From Girardinichthys multiradiatus (lineage: Eukaryota; Chordata; Actinopteri; Cyprinodontiformes; Goodeidae), in assembly GCF_021462225.1 (NCBI RefSeq), contig NC_061800.1, positions 11,371,002-11,435,001 of the forward strand: a DNA stretch of 64,000 nucleotides. Direction: 5' to 3'. Under the pieces are notes generated by a model that did no database searches, was not told the origin of the DNA, and worked only from the letters and a program-made list of their open reading frames with translations. A program made the translations under genes and the position numbers. Positions 31,984 to 43,796 of the stretch are shown here, piece by piece. The stretch's first letter is position 1, and the number at the start of each line of letters is the position of its first letter.

Positions 31984-33060
31984 AACCTCTGCAGGAACAG
32001 CACTGACCTTGTCAAAAGTAGGTCCTAATACAGGAATCTGGAAGCTCATTCTGGCGTGGACAGTCAAAGTCCATCCAAGGACACATTTAGATGAGGCAGA
32101 GGGACAAATACAGGGCTTAGCTGAGAGCAAAGAGAGCAAAATGCATCCTGCCCTAGCTGCTGTCTCACCTGAACTGTGGTCCCAATAATCAACAGATGTA
32201 GGACTTATAAAGGGGTTCCCACCATACAAGGTTAAAACTAATATCTGAAAAAAGGCCATTAGTCCGCCAATACCCCTTAAAGCCAGAAGCTGAAGAAGAT
32301 ACTAAGCCAGTAATACAAGATATGTTGAAGTCAGGAATATTAAGAGAAGCACCTGACGCTACATGCAAGACATATCACACTGACATCGCTATTATTATCA
32401 CAGCCAAACATAACACTAAAAAGATGTGCCCTTTAAATCCAAGTACTCTAATACCTACTGCAGAAGATGGAAAACGACATTCCTGTAAAACAAAGGTAGA
32501 AGAAGACACAAAACCTAGACAAGATATTTCCCAAACACCATTATCAAACTCACAAGCGTTGTTTGTAGATGGCTTAGCATCTAAAGATGAATATGGAAAG
32601 AATAGAGTTGGTTATGCAATAACAACCATCGACAGAATAATAGAAGCTAAATCTCTACCCAATACATGCTCAGCCCAAACAGCAGAATTATATGCTGTAG
32701 TAAGAGCATGTGAATTACATGAGGGACAAATACTTACTATATACACACACAGCCAATACGTTTTCGGATCAGTACATCACCATGCTAAGATTTGGCAAAA
32801 TAGAGGTTTTAAAACATCATCAGGGACAGAACTAACTCATTTCAACCTATTAAAGAGAAAATGTCAGATCTGCTATTTATAGACACAGACGTGCTGAAAG
32901 ACGCCCAACAGTCAGCACCCAAGACAGAAATAAAGGCCTGGCTTAAGAGAGGAGCACAGAAAAAAGATGACATCTATCAGATAGAAGATAAACCAATCCT
33001 CCCAAAAAATGTATACAACACAGCGGCACAGTGACACATTGGGAAGACCCACGTGTCAAG
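31984..33060 (+). pseudogene. ERV C1 pol: truncated RT joined to RNase H
   Basis: Same layout as ERV B: end of the protease-linked domain, RT start, then LREAPDATCKT joined directly to TYHTDIAIIITAKHN, then RNase H with ALFVDGLASKD, AQTAELYAVVRACEL and LTIYTHSQYVFG. Here the third acidic residue of RNase H (D in B) is H, so the site is lost. The linker KRGAQKKDDIYQIEDKPILP follows to about 33,010. Confidence 0.88.
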
Positions 33061-33099
33061 GGGGGAATATGTCACATCTGGTAAAGCATTAATGCTACA

Positions 33100-33825
33100 C
33101 TATACATTTTTCTGACTATGCAAATAATTTTTGCAGATCATGCATAATTTGTTGCAAACACGGGGGAAGAAATATTGCCTAGTTGTAATAGATGAACCTA
33201 GTGACACATTTCTTCCCCACATATGGTATCCCACAGATTATAAGGTCAGATAATGGAACTCATTTTGTAAATAAATTAATAGAACTAAGTTCTAATGCAT
33301 TAGGGTTTCAGTTAAAGATTAAGGAAAACAATGGAAGAAACAGGGAGGCCATGGCCCGAATGCCTATCCCTGGTTAAATTATGGATGAGAATAACTCCAA
33401 ATCAAACTGGTCTTACTCCATTTGCCACCTACTGTACATCATTGTATGGCTCCACCCACTGTGTTCTGAGCCTGAGATCACGTGACACCAAGTTGCTGAT
33501 GTAAATTTGTATTCTCAAAGAAATAGTACATGGCAGACCGTTTTCTCTGCCCTCTGACATGAATGAAATAGAGAAAGCACAACAGGAAACTTCATTAGCT
33601 GAGTGGATGAATAAAATGTTGCAGACAAAAGAAAAACAAATGTCCAGTCGTCTGCCGATAATCTCTGCTCCTATCCCACAGAATGACCTGAGGCCTGGAG
33701 ACCTGGTCCTGATTAAGACACTCCACCGGAAGGATTGGAGCACTCCTTGGTGGAAAGGGCCGTTTCAAGTACTCCTGACAACGCCCACAGCTCTGAAAAT
33801 AGCAGAGGCCTTCCTGGATCCATAA
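33100..33825 (+). pseudogene. ERV C1 integrase remnants
   Basis: IIRSDNGTHFVNKLIELSSN (33,192-33,377) keeps one catalytic D; the C-terminal domain follows at 33,559-33,825 ([29 protein letters not shown]). Stops divide the two parts. It matches the ERV B remnants nearly residue for residue. Confidence 0.85.
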
Positions 33826-33976
33826 AAGCCACTGTAAGCCAGTTTTGCCGTTACAGGAGCCAAACCAACCGACGGGGTAAGCAGAAGGAAGTCCAGGTTC
33901 AAAGGAGTTGGAGGACCCCTATGGCCCAGCGTCTCAAACCGGTGAAGAAAACAGCTGATCTGCGCCCAATTATAAA

Positions 33977-34198
33977 ATGGCTCTCTGTAACATGTGGACA
34001 GGACTGATAAGCCTGAGCTTAATTCTGGTAGCAGGACTCTTTCTCTATCTAAAGCAGGATCCACAGGAGGTGATACCGAACCAGAAGAGATGGACATCAG
34101 ACAGGACCCATCTCAGAACACTGATGGAAGAACAAGACGCACATCCATTCCTACAGAATTTCTGGTATTGTTCATGGTGGCATATGCAACATTGAACT
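33977..34198 (+). pseudogene. ERV C1 Env stub
   Basis: MALCNMWTGLISLSLILVAG and a short polar tail repeat the ERV B stub. No further Env domain follows. Its conservation in B and C1 reflects shared descent of the deletion, not evidence of function. Confidence 0.55.
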
Positions 34199-34387
34199 AG
34201 GTAGAAATGCACGAAAATGAAGGGGACGATTATGATGACATGTTGTAAATAAATCACATCAAAAGCCTGAGTGTACTCATACATTGTATTTCATAAAATG
34301 ACCTTACAGCAGAAAATCGAAAGAAGTTGTTGCTTAAGTGAAATGAGAAAAAGTACAATGATGACATAAACAGGGCAGATTTTTTAA

Positions 34388-34502
34388 TTCTTTTATTTTT
34401 ATGATTTCAAGTATTATTCTTTTATTTTTATGATTTCAAGTATTATTCTTTTATTTTTATGATTTAAAGTATCATTCTTTTATTTTTATGATTTCAAGTA
34501 TT
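34388..34502 (+). repeat. 29-bp tandem repeat near the C1 3' end
   Basis: About four units of TTTTATTTTTATGATTTCAA with the same 29-bp period as the ERV B array, between the Env stub and the purine tract. Confidence 0.85.
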
Positions 34503-34663
34503 AATCAACATTTAACTTTTAATGGTCGCCGAGGGCGGCGGGACCGTATGAGTATTTCCCACAAAATATAATCTGTTTACCGTCCGTGGGTTTTCGCTCA
34601 TACAAAGTATTTTTCTTACTCGTTTTTATATTAAATGTTTTTACTTGTGATAAAAAGAGGGAC

Positions 34664-34957
34664 TGTTGGATGGTTGCAAAAACTTGTTATCACTCATGTA
34701 AAAACTTTGTGTTGCAAGGCACCTGCACTATGCCTTCCTCCCTGTGTGTGTGAGATCATTGTTATCTCTGTGAGAACCAGCCTCCTTTCCGTCTCACACA
34801 CACACACCCTGTCTGAACTGTCTGTTGAACTGTGCATATAAATAAAGAGATAGGGTGTCAAAAACTTTGTAGTTTCACTGCAAAGTGGGCTACCCTTGCT
34901 GCAAGTAACTCTGACTGTATCGTTCTTACCTCTGAGTTGACTAAATAATACCTAACA
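34664..34957 (+). repeat. Middle LTR of composite C
   Basis: 294 bp, TGTTGGATGG...CCTAACA, preceded by a purine tract (TAAAAAGAGGGAC, 34,651-34,663). It lacks the 21-nt segment of the outer LTRs and resembles those of B and E. The following leader starts directly at GCCTTCCTCGGCG without a primer site. Confidence 0.92.
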
Positions 34958-35623
34958 GCCTTCCTCGGCGCGTGGTGACTCTCACAGGATTCAGAGTCAC
35001 CAAGAAGTCAACTCCGAGGTGAGACAGTTTTAAAATACAGTTCATAAGAAAACGACTGAGGATTATTCCCCTGCGAGGGAATAGAGTAAGCACTATATAA
35101 ATAAAAGAAGAAAAGTACTTAAACGTCGTTTGGTAGTGTGTCGCCGGTAAAGGACACTGCATTGGGAAGGTTTTATTCCACCGTGAAAGGAATAGTGACA
35201 AATTAAGGTAAGGCCCCGCCAAGAAGGTGCCAAATAAAACGACTAAGGGTTATTCCCCTGCGAGGGAATAGAATAAGCGCTATAAAAGTAAAAAGAACGG
35301 AGTAAATTGAGCTCATAAAATAACACCAAGTTAACTTAGAAAAAATTACAAGGTACCTGAAACTAACTGTGTGACTGTGTTGTGTGTGTATATGGAGGAC
35401 TAAGCATTTTAATAGAATCAGCAGGATTCTGCTAGTCCTGTGTTTTCTTTTGCTCAGATTAAAACTACGTACTGGTGACTTTGGAGATTCAGGTCGGATT
35501 TCATTCCAGAAAATTAACACCGCTGTGAATTAGTCGCAGTAGAAGGCCGTTTTAATGTCCTCTCCTTGCCAGTGACCTTTTATCTGGGACATTCATACTA
35601 CAATTAAAATAACATAAAACATA
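34958..35623 (+). other. ERV C2 leader, first part missing
   Basis: Sequence after the middle LTR corresponds to the C1 leader from 28,506 on; the primer site and about 180 nt are absent. One copy of the hairpin block is present and a part of the other is deleted (35,040-35,290). Gag begins at 35,624. Confidence 0.75.
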
Positions 35624-36184
35624 ATGGGGAAAAAACAAAGTAAACAGAAAAATTATTTGGAGGGAGATGTAAAATTTATGGAGAATTATGTGGAAGGAGC
35701 AGGCATGATCTGCCATAGGTGGAATAAAAAACATGGGTTTTTGGGCAAATTAGAAACAAAGGCTGTCTTAAAATTACAAGGGGATCTAAAATTAGAAATA
35801 ATGAAAACTAAAAAGAGACAAAAGAAAGAACAAAGGAAGGTTGAATATAAACTCTCAGAAAAATGGTTGGAACAGAGCAAGTTGAGAGACATACAGAGGC
35901 AGGATAAGAGGGAGAAGCGAAAAGAAAAGTTAACAGCCGCAGTTATGGTGCGGCAAGAGGAGGAGACTACAGCTGCCTTCAGACAGCAAAGGCGGCAGCC
36001 TCCAGGAGAGCAGCCGCCTGCTACACAGGCAGTGAGGAGGAGGAAGAAGGCGCAGCAGCACCTCCTCAAACCCCCGAGAAAAAGCCAGATAAATCAAGCA
36101 ACCCTTTTAAAACAGAAGAACAGAGCCCCTGGTCTCCTAATTTCTGGGGGAGCACAGGCGTACAAACTAGGAGTAAAAAAATGA
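35624..36184 (+). pseudogene. ERV C2 gag, matrix and linker part
   Basis: The 186-aa frame starts MGKKQSKQKNYLEGDVKFME with a myristoylation-type glycine, then a matrix-like domain (ICHRWNKKHGFLGKLETKAV) and a basic, glutamine-rich linker. It ends at TGA 36,182-36,184 inside AAAAAAATGA. The capsid frame starts at the overlapping ATG 36,181 one frame back. Loss of one A from the run, or a -1 slip, would explain the break. This is the most complete gag in the window. Confidence 0.88.
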
Positions 36185-37221
36185 AAACCACTACTGACCC
36201 CGGCTTATACCCAAATGAAGCCTTAAAGGCTCACGAACAGAAATTTCATCCATCTGAAAAAAAAAAAATAGAGGAAGACACATTTCCTCTTGTAAAAGTG
36301 GCCAATCCAAACATAGGTAACGCTGATAATCCACAGCCGCCAACCATTCTAGTATATAGGCCATGGATGCACGAAGACAGAACTACCGCTTTAAAAGGTA
36401 TTCCAAACATACAGGAAGGTGTACCGGAATTTGTAGCAGCTATCACAGAACTCAGAGGAAGTTTCCATCTTAATGGCAGAGAAATGCACCAGTGTCTTTC
36501 TCAGCTCTTTGGCCATCGCTGGTGTAGAGTAGCCGGAGATTTCACTGGAAATTATGCCCAGGGAAATTCAAAGGCGCACAATTCAGCAGATTTAAGAGAT
36601 GCCTTACGCATCCTTTATGACCGAATCAGAACGGAATACACAGAGACAGCAGATTACGGCAAAATCTCACAATGTAAACAGAAAGATGAGGAAGAACCAC
36701 AAGATTTTTTGGATAGAATGAGACGTGTTTTCAGAGCAAACTCTGCTTTACCATACAATGAGGTAGAAGGCGGGGCATATCAACAGCAGCTGAAGAGAGC
36801 GTTTTTGCAAGGATTAAAACCTGAGCTCAGACGGTACATAGATAAACATTGGGTACACCAGAATACAGGCACTGTCAACCAGGCGTTGGAATATGCAGAA
36901 CATGCACACAAAACGCAACAACACAGGAAAATAGACACATTCACAATGCAAGATGGTTTAATAACATTGCAACAAGTGTCAGCACACTCGTCAAGGGGGA
37001 GGGGAAGATTTAGAGGCGGTGGGAGCAGAGGAGTGGGAGAATTCAAAAACACACAAAGCATTGTGTGTCGGAGGTGTGGCAAAACAGGGCATTATGCAAG
37101 AGGATGCAAAACAAACTTACAAAGCTCCAGAGCAAGAGATGAAAACTGTTGGCTTTGCAACAAGCAAGGACATTTTGCAAGATATTGTCAGGAGAAACCG
37201 GTATACAACCCCAACTCCAAC
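36181..37221 (+). pseudogene. ERV C2 gag, capsid and nucleocapsid
   Basis: An uninterrupted 347-residue frame. The capsid-type region runs through FVAAITELRGSFHLNGREMH and a major-homology-like segment (EEEPQDFLDRMRRVFRANSA; LKRAFLQGLKPELRRYIDKH). An RGRGRFRGGGSRG basic part and two zinc knuckles follow: CRRCGKTGHYARGC and CWLCNKQGHFARYC. ERV A has one knuckle. The frame is cut at 37,221 by ERV F, two codons before the native stop (44,184-44,186). It acts in assembly and RNA packaging in related viruses. Confidence 0.9.
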
Positions 37222-37595
37222 TGATAGGTATTCTTTAATCAACTCAGAGGTAAGGAAAGACACAGAGTCAGTTTTACTTGCAAGGGTAGCTGTGCACTAC
37301 AGACTACAAAGTATTAGCCCCCTCTTTCTTTATTTATACATGCTTGGTCACACACAATTCAAACATCATTCAGAGTGGGGGTGTGTGTGTGTGTGTGTGT
37401 GGGGTCAGAAAGGTTAGGGTTCATGTGTCTTGATTTTAGAGAAAGGAGTGAGGATTGGTGCCAGTCCCTAGATATTGCTGATAATAGCATAACTCACCCT
37501 TCTCTCTTATCTCTTTGTCTATGACATGTGGGGGAAGAAAGCACTTAGAGCAGACACAAGTGATAAACCATATAAAAAGTCGTAAAACCCTAACA
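37222..37595 (-). repeat. ERV F 3' LTR (left copy)
   Basis: Minus strand TGTTAGGGTTTTACGACTTT...CCTATCA. Contains TATAAATAAAG (TATA and AATAAA overlapping) and a (CA)n tract seen as GTGTGTGT on the plus strand at about 37,379-37,402. The two F LTRs differ mainly in this microsatellite and a few bases. Confidence 0.93.
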
Positions 37596-38559
37596 GTTCC
37601 CCCCTGTTTTATCACGAATAAGTCATGAGTAAATGCATGTAAAATGAAACACTCTGTGTAAGCACAAACCCACAGGACGGAAAACAGATTATTTTGTGGG
37701 AAACACCCTCCGCCAGGCGACCACCAATCATGGCAGAGTAAAACAATAATAAAGCAAAGAAACAAAATGTAAGAATAAAAAGTAAAAGAATTAAAACAAG
37801 CCTTGTTCATATCAGCATTGCACTTTTTCTCACTTCACTTAAACAGCAACTTCTTTCAATTTTCTGCTATAAGGTCATTTTATGAAGTACAATTATGAAT
37901 ACACTCAGGCATGGAAGATATATTCAATTACATGTCATCATAATAATCTGCTTTTGGGTTTAGTGTGGTGTCAACATTTACACACAGTATTTAAAGAGTA
38001 TATGGGTGTTATCACCACTTAAAAGAGTTTGTGCTTTATGAACCTAGACCGTTCTCGGGTTCAGAGGTGAGAAGGTTACCTAGGAACAACATCTGCTCTT
38101 CCAAAGGCATCACCCTAACAAATGGCCTTAACCATGAAACTTCTGATAATGGCTTTTACAGCTTCCACCACTAAAAGATGTTCAGGGGAGTGAGGTAACC
38201 CAAAGGTCATACACTTTGGAACACTTAATAAAATAATTTCCATTACAACTCCTTCCTTCTGATACTGAAAGCAAACAGTTTTTTCCTCAAAGAAAACAAA
38301 TTATAACAACGGCGGAAATTAACACATTTCATATTTGTGCCATAATGATAGATATCAAGCAATAAACATGAAAGTTAGATAAAAGCATCCATGATTTCCT
38401 CCTCAGAGTCAGTTTCGCTGTCAAAGTGGGAGAAAAGAATTTGGCTGACCCTCGCCGTCCAGGCAAAGGAGCTCCTAGTAGCCACCAAATATTAAGAAAT
38501 TAAGGAAAATAAGCATCATGGCGCATGTTTGACTGTCTCTCTGTTGCAGACGTCGCCAG

Positions 38560-39300
38560 TCCATCATCGAGAGAAAGGTTATGTGCAAATGTGTAGAGGT
38601 CTTCCCTGTATGTTTCCTATGTGTCTCTCACTGTGGTGTGTGTGCAGTGAGGCAAATGACCTTATGATTTCTAACTTTCAGGCAATGCGATGGCCTTAAG
38701 TAGATTCTGAAATAACGTTGCACTGCCCAAGGGATTATTGTGCCCTTGTAAGAACAGTGTTCTTCAACCACCTCTTCAATCACTCGCCAGTGATCAGCTT
38801 ACAGTTCTTTGTCTTGTGGTGGTCCGCTGTCCTCACACCTTTCAAGCCGTGGATGATCCAGTTGGAAGATGACTTGTCCTGGAAGCCAGATGAAGCTGGA
38901 GGAGCTGGAGCTTTCCTGCAGCTTTCCTGGGTGTCTAGTAGGATCTGATATGGGCCATTCCAGCCCTGGACTTCCTGTGTTTTCTCCTAAATTCTCTGAG
39001 CAGAATCCAGTCACCAAGAATAAAGGACTGGAGGGTGGAAGTGGCTGTTTCTGGTAATGCAGCCGTCACCGTCTGTGAAACTTGAGAAAACACAGTGGAC
39101 AGGTTTTGACAGTAAAACAACATCCTACCTTCACACAAAGATGTGGAAAAAAATTTATCTTGGAAATATCTCCATATTACTTTATTCTGACATCTTTTGG
39201 CGCAGGGTCCAACCCATGCGACAATCCAGCAAAAGGTTTAAACAAGAATGTTCTAGTAACCAAGATCACATTAGATAGAACCAAAGAAATGAATTCTGAC
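38560..39300 (-). pseudogene. ERV F integrase C-terminus and env-region trace
   Basis: On the minus strand, GDWILLREFRRKHRKSR (about 39,010-38,960) matches the start of the integrase C-terminal domain; the frame decays afterwards. Flanking sequence is homologous to the F-like fragment at 57,430-60,350. No intact domain remains. Confidence 0.65.
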
Positions 39301-42300
39301 ATAACTACATGCCACTATGAATTTAACAAAAGCAGCATAAAGAAAATCCAGATGTTTTTAACTGTAACTCAGTTCCATTAACAACAAAACACAAACTTCA
39401 GTCGTCGTACAGTTCATCAATATTTCACTTAGAAATAAGTCACATATCATCCTGATTTATCTTGTATGAAGAAAAGTTTTAGATTAATGGACATTTAATG
39501 TAATTCAGATGCATAAACCCTACAAATTCGAATCTAATAAATAATTCCAACCAAGTATGAAATCATAACTCTGATTCTTTATCAGAAATATATTCCTTAC
39601 TTTTGGCATATCTTGAACTGTCAGTTAGCTTAATGGCACGAGGGAAAACTTTCAATCTAATAAATCATCAATGATTATGTATGCAAAACTAATTCTTCAA
39701 ACTAGTTTAAACTATTTCATTAACCTTTTTATAGTATAACACATAAATCTAAAAGTCATCCTACATCCAAAAAAACATGTTATTAAGGCAACAATCACTA
39801 CAAGCATTTTGATTCTATTTCATAAACAGTGTTAAAACTCAGGAAGGGAGGTGCTGAGCGTTACCATGACAGCAAAGGCATGAACCAACTTGGTAGGTGG
39901 GCGGAGTCAGGCAGAACTAACCTTTGATTGGCAGCCTATGGGCGGACCCACAGTTTATTCATCCCATCCCATATTAGTGTAACTTAAACTGCAAAGCTAT
40001 TAACATGCACCTACCTCAGAAACAAGCTGCTTCTTAACTCTCCTGAAAACTCAAAGTTTTAATCAATCTGGGATTTAGAAACATTATTCTAAACATGGAT
40101 TATTGTTTCATGCAACAAATAAACAAACATTCATTCCAACAAAGAAAGACAAAACATCAAAGACAGACAAATGGCCAAATTTGAAGCTTCAGGAATTAAA
40201 ATCAATTTTTAACAATCTCTTTTCAGAATATATTTTCTCAGCCATATCTTTTAATACTATAATTGATCAATTTTGTTATGACAATCTTCAGGATCCTTTT
40301 TAAGATGAGTGCACAAACTATTTAGAAGCACAGCAACAGTTTTCTCTTAAATGAATCCAAATTTACTGATGCTGAAACCTTTTGCTAATTTTTTGTACTG
40401 TATCTCTATAATAATAACTACAATCCTGAGAGTTATTGTTATAATTCTCTTTTTGTTTGGCTCAATTTGATCACAGCCGTATTGCAGAATTTCAGGTTAA
40501 ATGCAAAGAAGTATTTTAATTCAATTCAATTCAAATTCAAAGATACTTTATTGATCCTCGAGGGGAAATTAGAAAAGTCGGCATTGACATTGTTATGGTA
40601 TACCCAAACTAAACAAAACTGCAGTGTTTGACTTAATCAGTTTCTCATTTTCTTTAATTTGGGCTATTTAAATTTTGAGAGTTGGGGAGAACTTATTACT
40701 AGAACCCCTCTTTTACAATCCAAATGCTGATAAATGTTCCAGTATTTTAACTCTTAGTAATCTGAAATCACCTTGTGTAACTTTGTACTCCTATGTATTC
40801 CTTTAATCTTTAAACCCTAAGAAATCAAACAAGGAGACTGGAGTTTGAGCCGACCATCCTCTTACTGTTAAGAGGGCCTTTATTTATTTTCTTTTCCTAA
40901 AATGAAGGATTTTACTTGTCTGGATTCTGTTATAAAGAATCCTAGCCTTGGTTCCAAAACTAAACTCTTCAACCCCAATCTGTGTTCCCCAGAGTAGAAA
41001 TTTTGAGTATTATTGCATTTCAAAGCCACCAAATGACTGGAACTCATCATTGGCTTAGATCTGTTTTAATAGGTAATCGGTCTACCTTTAATTAAATATT
41101 ATAGTTTTATGGACCCAAAATCTATGGCTTACGGGCTTCAGGAGTCCAGGAACCACAAGTTGAGTACTACTGCATTGAACAATGGTGTTAACTTTCTGCA
41201 GAGATTGAAGGATTGGCTAAATATATTATTTCTGCTTCGACAATAATCAGATTTAAAATTATTAGTTCACAGCTCCTAATTTACCTCAGATCATATTTGC
41301 TTCTATCCCAGTTCATAAGAAGCTTCAGACAAACATTATGCTAAAAAGCCAAAAACAAAACAAAACAAAAACCAGATCTGTTTTAAAATAAAGCAAAAGC
41401 ATGCTTAAAAAACTTGGTACTGTGGTGGAAAATAACTCCACGGTTCTGAAGGCCTTTTCATGCTGAGTCTTTTAGGAAACATGAGATTAGTTTAATTTTT
41501 GTGTGTGGTACCACTGTCCAATCAGATTCTTTCTAAATAACCCCATTTTTCATTCTCATTTTAAAGGTTTGTTTTACCAAGGAAAATGTGTTTAACAAAA
41601 CCAATTACTCTCAAAGTTTTAAAAGTTTTTAGCTGGTTATATCTTAGAAAACAAGTGTTTCAATATTTCTGTGTAGCACAGAACTGATTAGGTGTCCTTT
41701 CCTTCTCCAAAGGGAGAAAAAAGGAAACTTCAGAACCAAGCCTTTCATAGTTTTTGTCAGGACCTGATATAAGGTACAGTGTAAATCAACACGCTGCATG
41801 AATCAGAAGAGGGAAGAAAAAACCTAATATAATCTCTTCCCAGCAGCTGCTGTGAAAAACAATGAATTTGTACCTTCCATAAGCGTCAGTTAGCACTTGC
41901 GGACAAAACTGCACCAAACTGTAAGTACTGTGTCAGAGACTGTATGAAGACCATCTGCAGTAAAACTAAGCCTGTTTTAATGAGGTCTCTACCCATTAGA
42001 TTTATGGGATACAAACTCTGACAACAGAAAATAATGCCTGAAGGAGACCCCATCAGGTGTTACGCATGCGCTGGGTTTTTAAAAAATGCTCCTTCATGAG
42101 ATCTGTCCTGAGAATAACATAGAAACACATGGTTACTGCTGAGTTTTGGAGATGTTGTAACTTCCTCTGCTTTTAATAACTTTTAATAACTAGAATAATT
42201 GACCCTGAATATTCCACGACAAAAGAGAACTTGTTTCTCTAAAAGAATTAACCGGAAAGTATCAAATGAGTTAAGTTATCACCCTTTTAAAGATACTTTT

Positions 42301-43300
42301 CTAACCCTAAAATAATATTTTAACCCGCTATATCTGTCAACGTCAGGCCAGCGTCACATGAGCAGCGGTTAATAAGCGTTCTTCGTTGCGGAAAATAGGA
42401 AAATATTTATGCAAATGTGTGTGTGTTTGTACGTTACCCCCATCAGTTTCTAAATCGCTCCAGAGTCAGACTGTGACACAGTCCTCTATCAGTCCAAAAA
42501 ACAACCAGGCCCTTCCCAGGTCTGCATAAGATGCTTTCAATATAAATCCAGTGTATCACTCTTCTGGCTCTTGCAAACAGCATGGATCTTTGTCCATCTC
42601 AGTGGGTTCGGGCCAGACTTCTTCTGAATTTTGTTTTTTGTGGAAATTCACACTGCGATTTGCAACAAGAAGGCAGACAGGAAGGCAGATCTCTCTCTTT
42701 CAGGCCGTGCTGGAGAAGCATCTCTGGCGGAGTAGCCATGGAGAAGGGCAGGTTTCTAAATTCCAGACTCAAAAATGCAGATGTTGAACTCAAATCCCAT
42801 ATATGTGTGTATTTGTGTATGAGAGAGGCAGAAGAAAAAGTTTAGTATAGGTTCAGATTTAGCACAAATAAATATTATCAGTCAGTCAGTTAGTTGTCCC
42901 CCTGCCTGTCACTTCCTTCCACAACATGCATTATACTCCTTTCTAAAACAACTTTCTTTTCGACTCTCTAATGTCCCTTTTCACTTTTTTACCTTCTTTT
43001 CCGACTGATCGCAATATTTAAGACAAACAAAACTTCCTTCAGGAAAGTTTTAACTTTTTTTTTTACTCATTTATACTCAAACTTCCACACTGTAAAAACC
43101 CAAACTTATCTTCCAAATTAAAGCACATTTAACACAATCATCCCCACTTTGATGTTTAGGAGATGATGGTTAATGTGTAATAAAAATAGGAAGAACAATA
43201 ATATAGCACTCACACAGTTAATATTTTAACATATTTATGTTCCTTCAGCAATATGTATGGTCGACCTAGCTCAGTTTATGAGATCTCTTTATTATTTAAC
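39301..43300 (-). other. ERV F interior, non-coding
   Basis: About 4 kb without ORFs of note. It includes an inverted LINE-type tail at 40,517-40,605 and, at about 41,140-41,190, a GTCCAGGAACC...GAGTACTACTGCATTGAACA word resembling a common fish repeat. Where gag, pro and RT would be expected there is only AT-rich sequence. Confidence 0.6.
40517..40605 (-). repeat. LINE/SINE tail (minus)
   Basis: TTCAATTCAATTCAAATTCA followed by AAGATACTTTATTGATCCTC and GAGGGGAAATT is a familiar inverted fish LINE or SINE 3' end. It lies within ERV F and was either inserted in it or carried by it. Confidence 0.65.
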
Positions 43301-43796
43301 ACTTAATTTCATTCCCTTCCGGCGGAATGTTACCAACCAAATTATCCAGTTCACTTTACGGCGCCTAGTCGTCTCTGATCTCCTTGCGGCGAGATCCTAC
43401 CTAAATTTATCACTATTTCCTTGCGGCGAAATAACACCTTTCCAATGCAGTGTCCTTACGGCGACACACTACCAAACGACTTTTAAGTACTTTTCTTCTT
43501 TCATTTCTATAGCGCTTACTCTTATCTCACGTACTGTATTTTAAAACTGTCTCACCTCTGAGTTGACTTTCAGGTGACTGTCGGATCTCCCGGACCCGCC
43601 CGGCATCGAGCAAGACAATAATCCACCGGCCAGATGCGAACGTCACACACCGGGACTTTCAGCCACCAGGCCTAGATGCGGCTGTGCGGCAGCGCTTAAC
43701 TCGACGTCAGGCTGTCTCCGGAGATCCGCCAGTCACTGCAAAGAAAGATAAAATCAGTTTAGTTCTTATAATATCCGGCTCGAAGGACCAAATTAA
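43301..43796 (-). promoter_or_regulatory. ERV F leader: tRNA-Tyr primer site and four GNRA hairpins
   Basis: The primer site (minus TGGTCCTTCGAGCCGG, from 43,790) matches tRNA-Tyr exactly over the part compared. Four hairpins follow at 43,450-43,467, 43,414-43,433, 43,377-43,396 and 43,311-43,328. Each has a perfect 5- or 6-bp stem (GTGTC/GACAC, TATTTC/GAAATA, GATCTC/GAGATC, ATTCC/GGAAT), then GC as a bulge and C-GNRA-G (GTAA, GCAA, GCAA, GGAA). Stems differ, cap is constant. Confidence 0.85.

Noticed and set aside
36181..36183. Separate capsid gene with its own start
   Set aside because: The ATG follows an A run at the end of the matrix frame and the two frames are joined by a one-base shift, so it is one gag broken at a homopolymer.
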